A stretch of 64,000 bases of DNA, taken from contig NZ_LSGQ01000001.1 of assembly GCF_001675285.1 (NCBI RefSeq), positions 372,001 to 436,000 on the forward strand, in the 5' to 3' direction. This document shows, piece by piece, positions 52,213 through 61,410 of this stretch (position 1 is the first letter of the stretch; every line of letters begins with the position of its first letter). The position numbers and the translations under genes were made by a program. The notes below the pieces were generated by a model that was given only the letters and a program-made list of their open reading frames with translations, ran no database searches and was not told the origin of the DNA. Source of the DNA: Elizabethkingia miricola (GTDB taxonomy: Bacteria; Bacteroidota; Bacteroidia; Flavobacteriales; Weeksellaceae).

Positions 52213-53418
52213 ATGGAACTTATTCACAGAAACCTACTTATTGGCATCCACGATGCACTACAGGAAACCTTTTTCGAAAAAAATAAATATGCCGACAAGG
52301 TTATTGAGAGACTTCTCAAAGCACACAGAAAATGGGGAAGCCAGGACAGAGCTGTTGTTTCTGAGATTTTCTATAATATTATCCGTTGGAAAAAACGCCT
52401 TGAATATTATATGGGCGAAGGTGCAAAACCAGGTAACATTTACAGAATGATTCTTGCATATCTTTTGTGGACAAAAACTCATTACAAAAAGTTTGAAGAA
52501 TTTGAAGGTATTAAAATTGCCGACATCCTTAACAAACTAAAGAAAGGAACGGTACCTACAAAAGCTGTACAATATTCAATTCCGGAATGGCTTGCTGAAA
52601 CTCTTGAGAAAGAATTAGGCGCCAACTGGGAAAAAGAAATGGATGCATTAAATGACCCTGCTCCAACTGTACTTCGCGTAAATACTCTGAAGACAACAAA
52701 AGAAAAATTAATCGAAGAATTACAGAAAAGTGAAATAGAATCTCACGCCGTTCGTGGTTATGAAGATGCTGTGGAACTGGAAGAAAAGAAAAATGTTTTC
52801 CTTACTGAGGCCTTCAAAAAGGGAATGTTTGAAGTACAGGATGCTTCTTCACAGTTAATCGGAAAATTCCTTGATGTAAAAGAAGGTATGCGTGTTGTTG
52901 ATGCCTGCGCAGGTGCAGGTGGTAAAACATTACACATTGCTGCTTTAATGAAAAACAAAGGACAGATTATTGCACTTGATATATTCGAATGGAAACTGGC
53001 TGAACTTAAGCGTAGAGCTAAAAGAGCTGGTGCTCATAATATTGAAACAAGAATTATTGATGACAATAAAGTGATCAAAAGACTTCATAACTCTGCAGAC
53101 AGATTATTGATAGATGCTCCTTGTTCTGGTTTAGGAGTATTAAAAAGAAATCCGGATAGTAAATGGAAAATTGATCAGGATTTTATAGACAGAATAAAAA
53201 AGGAACAGGAAAATATCCTTCAGGATTATTCTAAAATTATAAAGAAAGGCGGGCAAATGGTATACGCTACTTGTTCTATTCTTCCTTCTGAAAACACATT
53301 ACAGACTAAGAACTTTATTGAAAAGAATCCGGAATACGAACTAATCGGTGAAGAAAAAATTATGCCTAGTCATGGTTACGATGGTTTCTATATGGCATTA
53401 ATTCAAAGAAAAGCCTAA
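52213..53418 (+). CDS. RsmB/NOP-type rRNA m5C methyltransferase
   Basis: A 401-residue SAM-dependent RNA methyltransferase. The N-terminal helical part (~1-145) resembles the NusB-like RsmB domain. The catalytic domain shows VVDACAGAGGKTLHIAALM (SAM binding), IIALDIFEWKL, the first cysteine motif LLIDAPCSGLGVLKRNPD, and the second YATCSILPSEN, the two-Cys mechanism of NOP2/Sun enzymes. The next gene starts with GTG directly after the stop. Confidence 0.92.
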   Translation: MELIHRNLLIGIHDALQETFFEKNKYADKVIERLLKAHRKWGSQDRAVVSEIFYNIIRWKKRLEYYMGEGAKPGNIYRMILAYLLWTKTHYKKFEEFEGIKIADILNKLKKGTVPTKAVQYSIPEWLAETLEKELGANWEKEMDALNDPAPTVLRVNTLKTTKEKLIEELQKSEIESHAVRGYEDAVELEEKKNVFLTEAFKKGMFEVQDASSQLIGKFLDVKEGMRVVDACAGAGGKTLHIAALMKNKGQIIALDIFEWKLAELKRRAKRAGAHNIETRIIDDNKVIKRLHNSADRLLIDAPCSGLGVLKRNPDSKWKIDQDFIDRIKKEQENILQDYSKIIKKGGQMVYATCSILPSENTLQTKNFIEKNPEYELIGEEKIMPSHGYDGFYMALIQRKA

Positions 53419-54009
53419 GTGGCTCACGATATTTCTTCAATTGTTGATGAAATAACGCGCCATTATGTGGCATTACCAGAGGATTGTATTCAGGAATTGA
53501 TTACCAAATGCAAAATTCTTATACTCGACAAAGAAGAAGAAATTATAAAAACCGGTCAATATTCAGATAAAACTTATTATGTTGCTGCCGGCAGCGCCAG
53601 GGCTTTTTATATAAAAGAAAACGGCAAAGAAGTTACAGAATGGTTCGCCTTTAATGGCGAATTCATCTGTTCTGTCAATAGCTTTTTTCAGAATATCCCA
53701 AGTACATTTTCCATAAGTTCTGTAGAACCCGCTGTCCTTCTGGAGATCAGTAGAGCCACAGCAAATTATTTATCCGATAAATACAGGGCTTTTGAAAGAC
53801 TTGAAAAAAAGGTTATTACCAACACCCTTATAAAACTTCAGCAGCGCATTAGTGCGCTGCAATTTGAAGATGCACAACATAAATATGAAAACCTTATAAA
53901 CACCCAACCCGGGATTCTCCGCCGCATTCCACTATCCTATATTGCATCCTATCTGGGGATTACACTTGAAACCTTAAGCAGAATAAGAAATCCTAAGAAT
54001 ATCATTTGA
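53419..54009 (+). CDS. Crp/Fnr-family regulator
   Basis: A 196-residue protein. The N-terminal cyclic-nucleotide-binding-type cupin (TYYVAAGSARAFYIKENGKEVTEWFAFNGEFICS) and a long C-helix lead to a short winged-helix (IPLSYIASYLGITLETLSRIR) of the small Bacteroidota Crp group. The cAMP-contact arginine pattern is not obvious, so the effector is unknown. It starts with GTG at the base after the methyltransferase stop, with no gap, implying coupled translation. Confidence 0.88.
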   Translation: MAHDISSIVDEITRHYVALPEDCIQELITKCKILILDKEEEIIKTGQYSDKTYYVAAGSARAFYIKENGKEVTEWFAFNGEFICSVNSFFQNIPSTFSISSVEPAVLLEISRATANYLSDKYRAFERLEKKVITNTLIKLQQRISALQFEDAQHKYENLINTQPGILRRIPLSYIASYLGITLETLSRIRNPKNII

Positions 54010-54060
54010 TATAAATCAAATAATCTGTAGATATTACTCCCGATTTTTGAGAAAAAATAA

Positions 54061-54669
54061 ATGAAAGATCTTCACTATTTTTCGGGACTAACGCTATTGA
54101 TCTTCATCAGCGGCCATCTATTTAATCATTTTTGTAGTATTTTCAGTATTTCTCTCCATATTGAAATTATGGATATACTCCGTAATATTTACAGAAATCC
54201 TGTGATTGAAGTTTTATTACTAACTGCAGTTATTTTCCAAATCATTTCAGGGATCAGACTTATCCTTAAGAAGAATAAGGCCGGATCATTTTATGAAAAG
54301 ATACATGTATGGAGTGGTATTTACATGGCTTTATTTCTTATTATTCATGTCAGTGCAGTACTCACAGGAAGATTTATACTACATCTGGATACTAATTTTT
54401 ATTTTGGAGTAGCCGGAATTAATAACCTCCCATTTAGTTTATTTTTTGTTCCGTATTATGGCTTAGCTATTCTCTCTCTCTTTGCTCATCTTGCAGCAGT
54501 ACACCTTAAAAAGATGAAATATGACATATTGGGCATACAACCTTTAGTACAGGCCAATACAATTCTACTCACCGGAGTTGTCATTACTATTTTCATATTT
54601 TATGGCCTCACTAATCATTTTCATGGTGTTAATATTCCTAAGACCTATTATATCCTGATTGGTAAATAG
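54061..54669 (+). CDS. His-rich polytopic membrane protein (cytochrome b-like)
   Basis: A 202-residue protein with about five membrane helices. Histidines sit within or at the ends of helices: SGHLFNH, KIHVWSGIYMALFLIIHVS, LFAHLAAVHLKK and LTNHFHG. This pattern resembles haem b-binding subunits of succinate dehydrogenase/fumarate reductase or DUF4405-like proteins. There are no partner flavoprotein genes. It follows the Crp regulator by 51 bp and may be its target. Confidence 0.72.
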   Translation: MKDLHYFSGLTLLIFISGHLFNHFCSIFSISLHIEIMDILRNIYRNPVIEVLLLTAVIFQIISGIRLILKKNKAGSFYEKIHVWSGIYMALFLIIHVSAVLTGRFILHLDTNFYFGVAGINNLPFSLFFVPYYGLAILSLFAHLAAVHLKKMKYDILGIQPLVQANTILLTGVVITIFIFYGLTNHFHGVNIPKTYYILIGK

Positions 54670-54689
54670 TCATCTTCGGGCATTTTCTT

Positions 54690-54697
54690 TACCTTTG
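54690..54697 (+). promoter_or_regulatory. -7 box of the PNGase gene
   Basis: TACCTTTG matches TANNTTTG 15 bp before ATG 54713. It lies inside the longest frame, which overlaps the previous gene and is therefore rejected as the start. Confidence 0.5.
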
Positions 54698-54712
54698 TTG
54701 AAAACTAATCTT

Positions 54713-56380
54713 ATGCAAAAAATTTTACTGTGCAGCCTTATTACAGGTGCCCAGATGATTTTCGCCCAGACTTATGAAATTACTTATCAGAATTCATTCG
54801 AAGGGAAGATAAATCCTAATCAGAATCATATCATCAGCATTACCAATAGTGATAAAACACTATTATTCAATGAGAAAATAAAAAATAAAAAAGCTGATTT
54901 TCCTTTTGAGGTTAATGAAATTAACAGAAAAAACAATGAAGTTAGCCAGTTTGCTTTTCTTAATAATAATGAAGTTGTAAAAACAAGCGATAATACAATT
55001 CTTGCTAAACAGGAGTTCAAGCCGACTTCCGAAACCGGGAAAATACTGGGCTATAATGTAAAGAAAGCTGTAACAAGCATAAATTCAAATACTATAGAAG
55101 TATGGTATACCAATGATCTCAAAGTAAAGGGCGGCCCAAGTATACTGGGACAGGATCTGGGCCTGGTATTAAAGACGGTGAGAAACGGAAGTTCAATTGT
55201 TGAAGCAACTTCAGTAAAAAAAATAAAATCACTGGACGATCAGGTTTTATTCAATGGGAAGAATATTACTGAAAAAGATGCGCTTACTTACAAAGACATG
55301 ATCTGGAAAAGCAGATTTATCACCATTCCTGTTTTTGAAAATGAAACTATTAATTTTAGCGATGCCTCTAAATCTGATCAGGTTATTCAGCGCTTCGGTA
55401 ACGGAACAATTATTCTGAAAAAAGTAAAAATTCCGGAAATTAAACAAGGCAATACAATCTTTGTAGAACTGAAACAAAAATCTAATGGTGATGCGTACGA
55501 CCGAACCGGAGATGTATTTATAATTCCACAGGAAAGAGCTATATCTTATTATACAGGTTTAACCCAAGGTGTAAAATCACTTCCGGTATACCAGAACGGA
55601 AATGGTAAGTCCTATCAGGGCGTTGCCTTAACTCCGGATTATCTCCCGTTTATTGAATTAATGCGGTTTTTCACACCTTTCGGAATTGGACATTTCAATG
55701 AAAAGATTCAGTTAAAAGGAAAAAATTGGCACAACAATACACCATACCGTCAGGACATCACCGAACTTCGTCCGCAACTAAGTGGAAAAGAGGTACTGGT
55801 AGGAGCATTTATCGGGAACTACGATAAAGGCGGACATCAGATAAGTTTAGAATTAAGCATACATCCGGATCAGCAGAAAATTGTGAATAATAACTTTGTG
55901 CTGCCTGTTTTCAATACTACCAATGTAATGGAAATGGCTGGTCAGGACTATCCTACTATGTTTAGCTCTGACAAAGGAGTTGAAGTTGAGTTTATTTTGG
56001 CAAAAGATCTTAAAAATGCTCAGTTACGTTATATTACAACCGGCCACGGTGGCTGGGGAGAAGGTGATGAATTTGTACCAAAAGAAAATTCTATTTATCT
56101 GGATGGGAAACTGGCACATGCTTTTACACCATGGAGAACAGATTGTGGATCCTACAGATTATTCAATCCGGCATCGGGTAACTTCGAGGACGGTCTTTCT
56201 TCTTCAGATCTCAGCCGTTCCAACTGGTGTCCCGGGACTATAACCAATCCAGTTTATATCAACTTAGGAAACCTGAAAGCAGGTAAACATACGATACAGG
56301 TTAAAATTCCGCAGGGAGCTCCGGAAGGAAGCAGTCAAAGCTTTTGGAATGTCTCAGGCGTTCTTTTAGGTCAGGAATAG
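54713..56380 (+). CDS. Peptide-N-glycosidase F-II-like glycoamidase
   Basis: A 555-residue secreted enzyme that should release N-glycans from glycoproteins. The signal peptide ends IFAQ (residue 19). Residues ~20-190 resemble a GLPGLI-type domain (ETGKILGYNVKKAV; GGPSILGQDLGLVLK). Residues ~190-555 are the PNGase F catalytic pair of jelly-rolls, with DAYDRTGDVF (Asp263, matching the catalytic Asp of the DEWDRY motif in PNGase F), ITTGHGGWGEGDEF and NWCPGTITNPVYI. The extra N-terminal domain and length match PNGase F-II described from Elizabethkingia meningoseptica rather than the ~35 kDa PNGase F. Confidence 0.88.
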   Translation: MQKILLCSLITGAQMIFAQTYEITYQNSFEGKINPNQNHIISITNSDKTLLFNEKIKNKKADFPFEVNEINRKNNEVSQFAFLNNNEVVKTSDNTILAKQEFKPTSETGKILGYNVKKAVTSINSNTIEVWYTNDLKVKGGPSILGQDLGLVLKTVRNGSSIVEATSVKKIKSLDDQVLFNGKNITEKDALTYKDMIWKSRFITIPVFENETINFSDASKSDQVIQRFGNGTIILKKVKIPEIKQGNTIFVELKQKSNGDAYDRTGDVFIIPQERAISYYTGLTQGVKSLPVYQNGNGKSYQGVALTPDYLPFIELMRFFTPFGIGHFNEKIQLKGKNWHNNTPYRQDITELRPQLSGKEVLVGAFIGNYDKGGHQISLELSIHPDQQKIVNNNFVLPVFNTTNVMEMAGQDYPTMFSSDKGVEVEFILAKDLKNAQLRYITTGHGGWGEGDEFVPKENSIYLDGKLAHAFTPWRTDCGSYRLFNPASGNFEDGLSSSDLSRSNWCPGTITNPVYINLGNLKAGKHTIQVKIPQGAPEGSSQSFWNVSGVLLGQE

Positions 56381-56382
56381 CG

Positions 56383-56425
56383 AATAGGTGAATAGGTGAA
56401 TAGGTGAATAGGTGAATAGGTGAAT
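56383..56425. repeat. 8-bp tandem repeat (AATAGGTG)x5
   Basis: Five perfect copies of AATAGGTG (56383-56422) plus a partial AAT start 2 bp after the PNGase stop codon. The preceding GGAATAG, which holds the stop, looks like a diverged first unit. This is a typical slippage-prone VNTR. Confidence 0.9.
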
Positions 56426-56512
56426 TTACAAAAGATTATATATTCACTCATTGACACATTAACCTAATTGAACATTCATTCATTGACCATTGACATATAA
56501 ATCTAACATTTT

Positions 56513-56552
56513 CCCATCTTAATTTTTTTCGGTTAGGATGGGATTCTTTTTT
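56513..56552 (+). terminator. Terminator of the PNGase gene
   Basis: CCCATCTTAA (56513-56522) pairs with TTAGGATGGG (56533-56542) with one G-U pair, followed by ATTCTTTTTTA. The 308-bp gap 56381-56688 otherwise holds the VNTR and a candidate asnB -7 box CATATTTG (56643-56650). Confidence 0.8.
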
Positions 56553-56688
56553 ATGATTCTTAAAAAAATCCTACTATAAAATTAATTTAAGCATATTTTT
56601 CTTAATCAAATATTTTTATTTGTTTAAAAAATAATCGAATCGCATATTTGCATTAATAAAATGAATTAAAATTTAAAAACATAAGAAA

Positions 56689-58350
56689 ATGTGCGGGATA
56701 GTATGCTTATTTGATGCAAAACAAAAAACAGAAACATTAAGACCTCAGGTACTGGAAATGTCTAAAAAAATCAGACACCGTGGGCCAGACTGGTCAGGTA
56801 TTTTTCAGGACGAAAAAGTAATTTTCTCTCATGAAAGACTGGCAATTGTAGATCCTACTTCAGGGAAACAGCCTCTTTTCTCTAAAGACGGAAATCTTGT
56901 TTTAGCAGTAAACGGCGAGATCTATAACCACCTGGAACTAAGAAAAGAATTTCCGGAGTACGAATTCCTTACACAATCTGATTGTGAAGTAATTTTAGCA
57001 CTTTATCAGAAATACGGAAAAGATTTCTTAGAAAAACTGAATGGTATATTTGCTTTTGCATTATATGATATAGAAAAAGGCACTTATCTTATCAGCCGCG
57101 ATCATATGGGAATTATCCCTTTATACCGTGGGTGGGATGCACATGGAAACTTCTATGTAGCTTCGGAGCTTAAAGCTTTGGAAGGCGTTTGCAACAAAAT
57201 TGAAGAATTTAAACCGGGACACCTGTTGTATAGTGAAGATGGTGAAGAATATCAGCTATGGTACTCAAGAGATTGGGAAAGCTTTGATACAGTAAAAGAT
57301 AATCCTACGGATATAACAGCCCTTAGAAAAGGATTAGAGGATGCAGTACACCGCCAGCTGATGAGCGATGTTCCGTATGGTGTTCTTTTATCCGGCGGAT
57401 TGGATTCCACAATTATCGCTGCTGTAACAGCTAAATTTGCCTCTAAAAGAATCGAAAGTGGCGATACGCAGGAAGCATGGTACCCACGCTTACACAGTTT
57501 TGCCGTTGGATTAGAAGGATCTCCGGATCTTGCAGCAGCAAGGAAAGCTGCGGATCATATAGGTTCAGTACACCACGAAGTAAAATATACTATTCAGGAA
57601 GGACTGGATGCAATCCGCGATGTTATTTACCATCTGGAAACTTATGACGTAACAACTATCAGAGCTTCCACTCCTATGTATCTTCTGGCAAGAGTTATAA
57701 AATCTATGGGAATTAAAATGGTATTATCCGGGGAAGGTTCTGATGAACTATTCGGTGGTTATCTTTATTTCCATAAGGCACCAAGCGCTCAGGCATTCCA
57801 TGAAGAAAACGTAAGAAAGCTGGGCAAACTTCACCTTTACGACTGCCTTCGTGCAAACAAATCCCTAATGGCATGGGGTATTGAAGGTCGTGTACCATTC
57901 CTGGATAAAGAATTCATGGATATTGCTATGACAATTAACCCTCAGGACAAAATGATAACACCTGAAAGAATGGAAAAATGGGTTCTGAGAAAGGCTTTTG
58001 AAGATATATTACCGGAAAGCATTGCCTGGAGACAAAAAGAGCAATTTAGTGATGGTGTCGGCTATAGCTGGATCGATACACTGAAGCAAATTGCAGAGGA
58101 TGAAGTAAGTGATGAAATGATGGCAAACGCAAAATACCGCTTCCCTATTAACACACCTATGAGCAAGGAAGAATACCGTTACAGAAGTATATTTACAGAA
58201 TTATTCCCTAGCGACAGTGCTTCACAAACGGTACCATCTGTACCATCTGTTGCCTGCTCTACTCCTGTAGCTTTGGAATGGGATGAAGCTTTCAAAAAAA
58301 TGAACGACCCAAGTGGACGTGCTGTAAAAGTACATGAAGTAAGTTACTAA
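56689..58350 (+). CDS. asnB: Asparagine synthase B (glutamine-hydrolysing)
   Basis: Makes asparagine from aspartate, ATP and glutamine. The 553-residue length is that of AsnB. The N-terminal glutaminase begins MCGIVCLFD (Cys2 nucleophile) with RHRGPDWSG and AVNGEIYNH. The synthetase domain has the PP-loop LLSGGLDSTI near residue 233, GEGSDELFGGY and EGRVPFLDKEF. It is followed by a strong terminator. Confidence 0.96.
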   Translation: MCGIVCLFDAKQKTETLRPQVLEMSKKIRHRGPDWSGIFQDEKVIFSHERLAIVDPTSGKQPLFSKDGNLVLAVNGEIYNHLELRKEFPEYEFLTQSDCEVILALYQKYGKDFLEKLNGIFAFALYDIEKGTYLISRDHMGIIPLYRGWDAHGNFYVASELKALEGVCNKIEEFKPGHLLYSEDGEEYQLWYSRDWESFDTVKDNPTDITALRKGLEDAVHRQLMSDVPYGVLLSGGLDSTIIAAVTAKFASKRIESGDTQEAWYPRLHSFAVGLEGSPDLAAARKAADHIGSVHHEVKYTIQEGLDAIRDVIYHLETYDVTTIRASTPMYLLARVIKSMGIKMVLSGEGSDELFGGYLYFHKAPSAQAFHEENVRKLGKLHLYDCLRANKSLMAWGIEGRVPFLDKEFMDIAMTINPQDKMITPERMEKWVLRKAFEDILPESIAWRQKEQFSDGVGYSWIDTLKQIAEDEVSDEMMANAKYRFPINTPMSKEEYRYRSIFTELFPSDSASQTVPSVPSVACSTPVALEWDEAFKKMNDPSGRAVKVHEVSY

Positions 58351-58376
58351 CAATCACAGATATTTCAATCAACACC

Positions 58377-58404
58377 AAAGCGCAACCTTACAAGGTTGCG
58401 CTTT
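58377..58404 (+). terminator. Terminator of asnB
   Basis: A perfect 13-bp stem AAAGCGCAACCTT (58377-58389) pairs with AAGGTTGCGCTTT (58392-58404), 2-nt loop. Confidence 0.88.
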
Positions 58405-58439
58405 AATTTGATCTATGATGTTGTTTTCTGTTTGAAGGT

Positions 58440-58910
58440 TTATTTCTTAACCGTTTTAATCTCTCCCTGATATTGGTTATCTACCACAAGGATAAGACAA
58501 GGTCTCATTGAATAGCTTTGTTTTCCTTCTACTTTTTCTTCATAAGCTAATGTGATTATATCCCCGCTTTTAGAAAGTGTTGGCATATTCAGGCTTGTCA
58601 GCATATCTGTAGAAGGATTAATTACAGCAATAACATATTGCTTGGAAAAATCAATTTTTGTAGGCATGTTGCTCATGGTTGCCGCTGCACCAAAAAACTT
58701 CTCAAATCCTTCTTCATTTGTAATTTTCTCTACAAAAGCAGGTTTATCTTCCAGTGTATTTTTGATAAAATAGTTTTTAGCTAATGTAAAGGGAACTTTC
58801 ATATTCATTCCTGTTTCTTTCGTTATTTCTTTATCCGAAATTTTTTTTTTGCTTTGACAAGACATTACAGTAAGGGCTGCTATCAATAAGACAGATGCTG
58901 TTTTTTTCAT
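58440..58910 (-). CDS. Lipoprotein of unknown function
   Basis: A 156-residue protein. ATG 58910 gives MKKTASVLLIAALTVMSC, a clean lipobox. A minus-strand -7 box TATTTTTG is at 58953-58960. The mature part has a two-strand-rich fold (DFSKQYVIAVINPSTDM; KSGDIITLAYEEKVEG; CLILVVDNQYQGEIK). No characterised family is recognised. Confidence 0.75.
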   Translation of the reverse strand: MKKTASVLLIAALTVMSCQSKKKISDKEITKETGMNMKVPFTLAKNYFIKNTLEDKPAFVEKITNEEGFEKFFGAAATMSNMPTKIDFSKQYVIAVINPSTDMLTSLNMPTLSKSGDIITLAYEEKVEGKQSYSMRPCLILVVDNQYQGEIKTVKK

Positions 58911-59150
58911 TATTGTTTGTTTAAAATATATTATTTGTGTTTTTATCGTTTGCAAAAATAGCCGTCTTTATCCGAAATTACAATTTGGTAAAATGTTTAT
59001 TTTGAGATTTTATACGACAGCTATTCTTTCGTCAAATGTGTTTTCAAGAATGCAAATATTATAATAATTAGTAATAATCATCAAAAAAACGAGTACTACA
59101 TACATACCTCATACTTTACAACATCATGGTTTTCAATAAATTGAAAATCA

Positions 59151-60602
59151 TCAGTCCAAATCCTGAAAAAACACATACAGATCCTGATCTGTCGGTACAT
59201 TTAGTTTTTTTCTGAGTCTGTGTTTTTTCTGTTGTACCGATTTGTGCTGAATAAATGTATAGTTTGCAATTTCCTTGGAGGAGAAATTTAATTTAATCAT
59301 TGCACAAAAAGCAAGCTCAGAACTTACAAGACCTGGATCTATTTTAAGCAGATTATCTATAAATTTAGGGTATACTTCCTGAAATCGGGTAAGGAAAGTA
59401 GAATCATTCTGCTTTGCCAAAGCAACCAGCTCTTCAAAGATATTCCCATCCGCCATTATATTCCTAGATTCTCCCCAACCATCTTTATCCGCATATTTTT
59501 TCAGTAATAATTTTCTGTTGCGTTTATAGATATACATGGATACAATAAAACTTAGCGCCACTAATCCGAAAACATAAAAGAATGTTCTGTTTTTATCAGT
59601 CTTTAATTCTTTATCTTTATCTGTAAGCATTTTTTCTATCGACTGATTAAGTATTTCATTCTGTTTTAAATTCAGACTATCATTGGCCTTTGTATATTTA
59701 ATAATAAAATCATGTTCTTTTTCAGTTTCACCAAGCTTTTCATAAACCTTTGCTATAGACTGATAGATAAAAGGAATTTGATAAATTCTGTTGGTAGCTG
59801 TATACATTGACAAAGCTTTTTCATAATAGTTTAAAGCTTCTTTAGGATTGCTTATAGCATCATAATATTGCCCTGAAGTCTGATAAACCATTCCCCGTTC
59901 CGAAGTTTTTTCCGGAGTTCCATTTAGCTTTATCAGGGCCTCTTTTAGATAAGTGTCAGCTGAATCTTTGCGTCCTGTATATTGTAAGTGATGTTTGGCA
60001 ATAAGTGCCAGATATAATGGACTCCGTTCTATATTCAGTGCCCGGTGGAAATAAACCAGAGAAGAGTCCGGACGCTCTTTAACGTACATAAAATCCGCTC
60101 TGTTTGCATATACCCTACCCAAAAAATAACTTTTCTGATCTTCAACAGAAGATTTTTTCAAAAAATATAATGCCTTACCATTATATGTCAGGGCATTATC
60201 ATGAAGCCCAATAACTTTATTCAGCTGGCCATATTCCTGATACAATTTAGCACTAAGCGGAGCATGTTTATTATCTGCAATAATATCGTCTGCTTTGCGG
60301 ATATACTGAAATCCATTTTTGTAATTGCCAATTGTAGAATACATATTGGCTATATTGATATAGCATAAAGCTTCTCCCGCTCTATATTGTTCTTTTTCTG
60401 CTTTGGTAAGGTAATCCTTATTAAGCTTTACCAGATTTTTATAATCACCTGAAATACGCAGTTGTTCGTTTTTTTTAAGCAAAGTTTTATCAAAACTTTC
60501 TTCTGAAAATTGTTTCGACTGCTTATTACAACTCAATACAAAACATAACAAAAAAAAGCCTAAACACCCATATTTAAAAAAACTTTCCTTATCGGATCCC
60601 AT
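59151..60602 (-). CDS. Membrane-anchored TPR sensor with C-terminal LuxR-like HTH
   Basis: A 483-residue protein with an N-terminal membrane/lipoprotein signal (FLLCFVLSC), about 270 residues of TPR-type helices (YYEKALSMYTATNRIYQIPFIYQSIAKVYEKLGE), one transmembrane helix (FYVFGLVALSFIVSMYIY, ~residues 340-357) and a C-terminal DNA-binding domain (ELAFCAMIKLNFSSKEIANYTFIQHKSVQQKKHRLRKKL). It is the LuxR-type counterpart of the TPR-AraC hybrid at 11660. Signal and targets are unknown. Confidence 0.82.
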   Translation of the reverse strand: MGSDKESFFKYGCLGFFLLCFVLSCNKQSKQFSEESFDKTLLKKNEQLRISGDYKNLVKLNKDYLTKAEKEQYRAGEALCYINIANMYSTIGNYKNGFQYIRKADDIIADNKHAPLSAKLYQEYGQLNKVIGLHDNALTYNGKALYFLKKSSVEDQKSYFLGRVYANRADFMYVKERPDSSLVYFHRALNIERSPLYLALIAKHHLQYTGRKDSADTYLKEALIKLNGTPEKTSERGMVYQTSGQYYDAISNPKEALNYYEKALSMYTATNRIYQIPFIYQSIAKVYEKLGETEKEHDFIIKYTKANDSLNLKQNEILNQSIEKMLTDKDKELKTDKNRTFFYVFGLVALSFIVSMYIYKRNRKLLLKKYADKDGWGESRNIMADGNIFEELVALAKQNDSTFLTRFQEVYPKFIDNLLKIDPGLVSSELAFCAMIKLNFSSKEIANYTFIQHKSVQQKKHRLRKKLNVPTDQDLYVFFQDLD

Positions 60603-60830
60603 GTTCTATTTTAACATTTACATCATTGCAAACATTATTCCCAAAAAGTATTTATTTATCCTTCAAGATACATATAATTATAGATATTTTTCGATATAAA
60701 TATCATAAAACCATTATTGTAAATAATTAATACGCAATAGTAAGAATACCGGATAAACACTGGGAATATGATCTGTTTATGAGTTTATTATTTCCTATCT
60801 TAGTTTTTTATTTTTTTAAATCTAGAAGCC

Positions 60831-61295
60831 TTGAAAGAAAGCATCACAATACATCCATATACACCCGGAACACCAATTCCCTATGATCTTTTATTACTTG
60901 CTGATCCGTCAAAAGAATTAATTGACCTATACATTGCATCCGGACAGCTTTACCTTGCAAAAGATAATAATGAAATTATCGGATGTTATGTACTTCTCCC
61001 ATGGGATTCTGAAACTACAGAAATTAAAAATATAGCAGTACACAAAAAATTTCAAAACCAGGGAATCGGAGGACAGTTATTAAAAGATGCCATTCTAAAA
61101 GCTAAAAATAAATTCTACAAAAAGCTCGTTATAGGCACTGGAAACTCGAGTACAGGACAACTTTACCTGTATCAGAAATATGGATTCAGAATTACAGATA
61201 TTAAAAAGAATTTCTTTAAGGATAATTATCCCGAACCAATATGGGAAAATGGCATTGAGTGTACAGACATGATCTTGTTGACTATGGAATTATAA
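60831..61295 (+). CDS. GNAT-family N-acetyltransferase
   Basis: A 154-residue enzyme with the acetyl-CoA-binding motif A (IKNIAVHKKFQNQGIGGQLLKDAILKAK) and motif B (LYLYQKYGFRI). It begins with TTG at 60831; no ATG gives a complete first strand. Acceptor substrate unknown. It stands alone. Confidence 0.85.
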   Translation: MKESITIHPYTPGTPIPYDLLLLADPSKELIDLYIASGQLYLAKDNNEIIGCYVLLPWDSETTEIKNIAVHKKFQNQGIGGQLLKDAILKAKNKFYKKLVIGTGNSSTGQLYLYQKYGFRITDIKKNFFKDNYPEPIWENGIECTDMILLTMEL

Positions 61296-61410
61296 GGAAT
61301 TTGATTTTACAGGAACACTCCCAAAGTTATAATTTATACAGACAATCATATAATAACTACATCTATACCGCCAGATCAATTGGTATTTTTGCTATTAAAA
61401 TTTTAGTATC

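Noticed and set aside
53843-53862. CAGCGCA/TGCGCTG hairpin inside the Crp-type gene
   Set aside because: It is within a coding helix region with no other signal; probably incidental.
59126-59151. Hairpin abutting the TPR-LuxR stop codon as a terminator
   Set aside because: The stem is good (ATGGTTTTCAAT/ATTGAAAATCAT), but no T run follows on the minus strand, so function is unclear.
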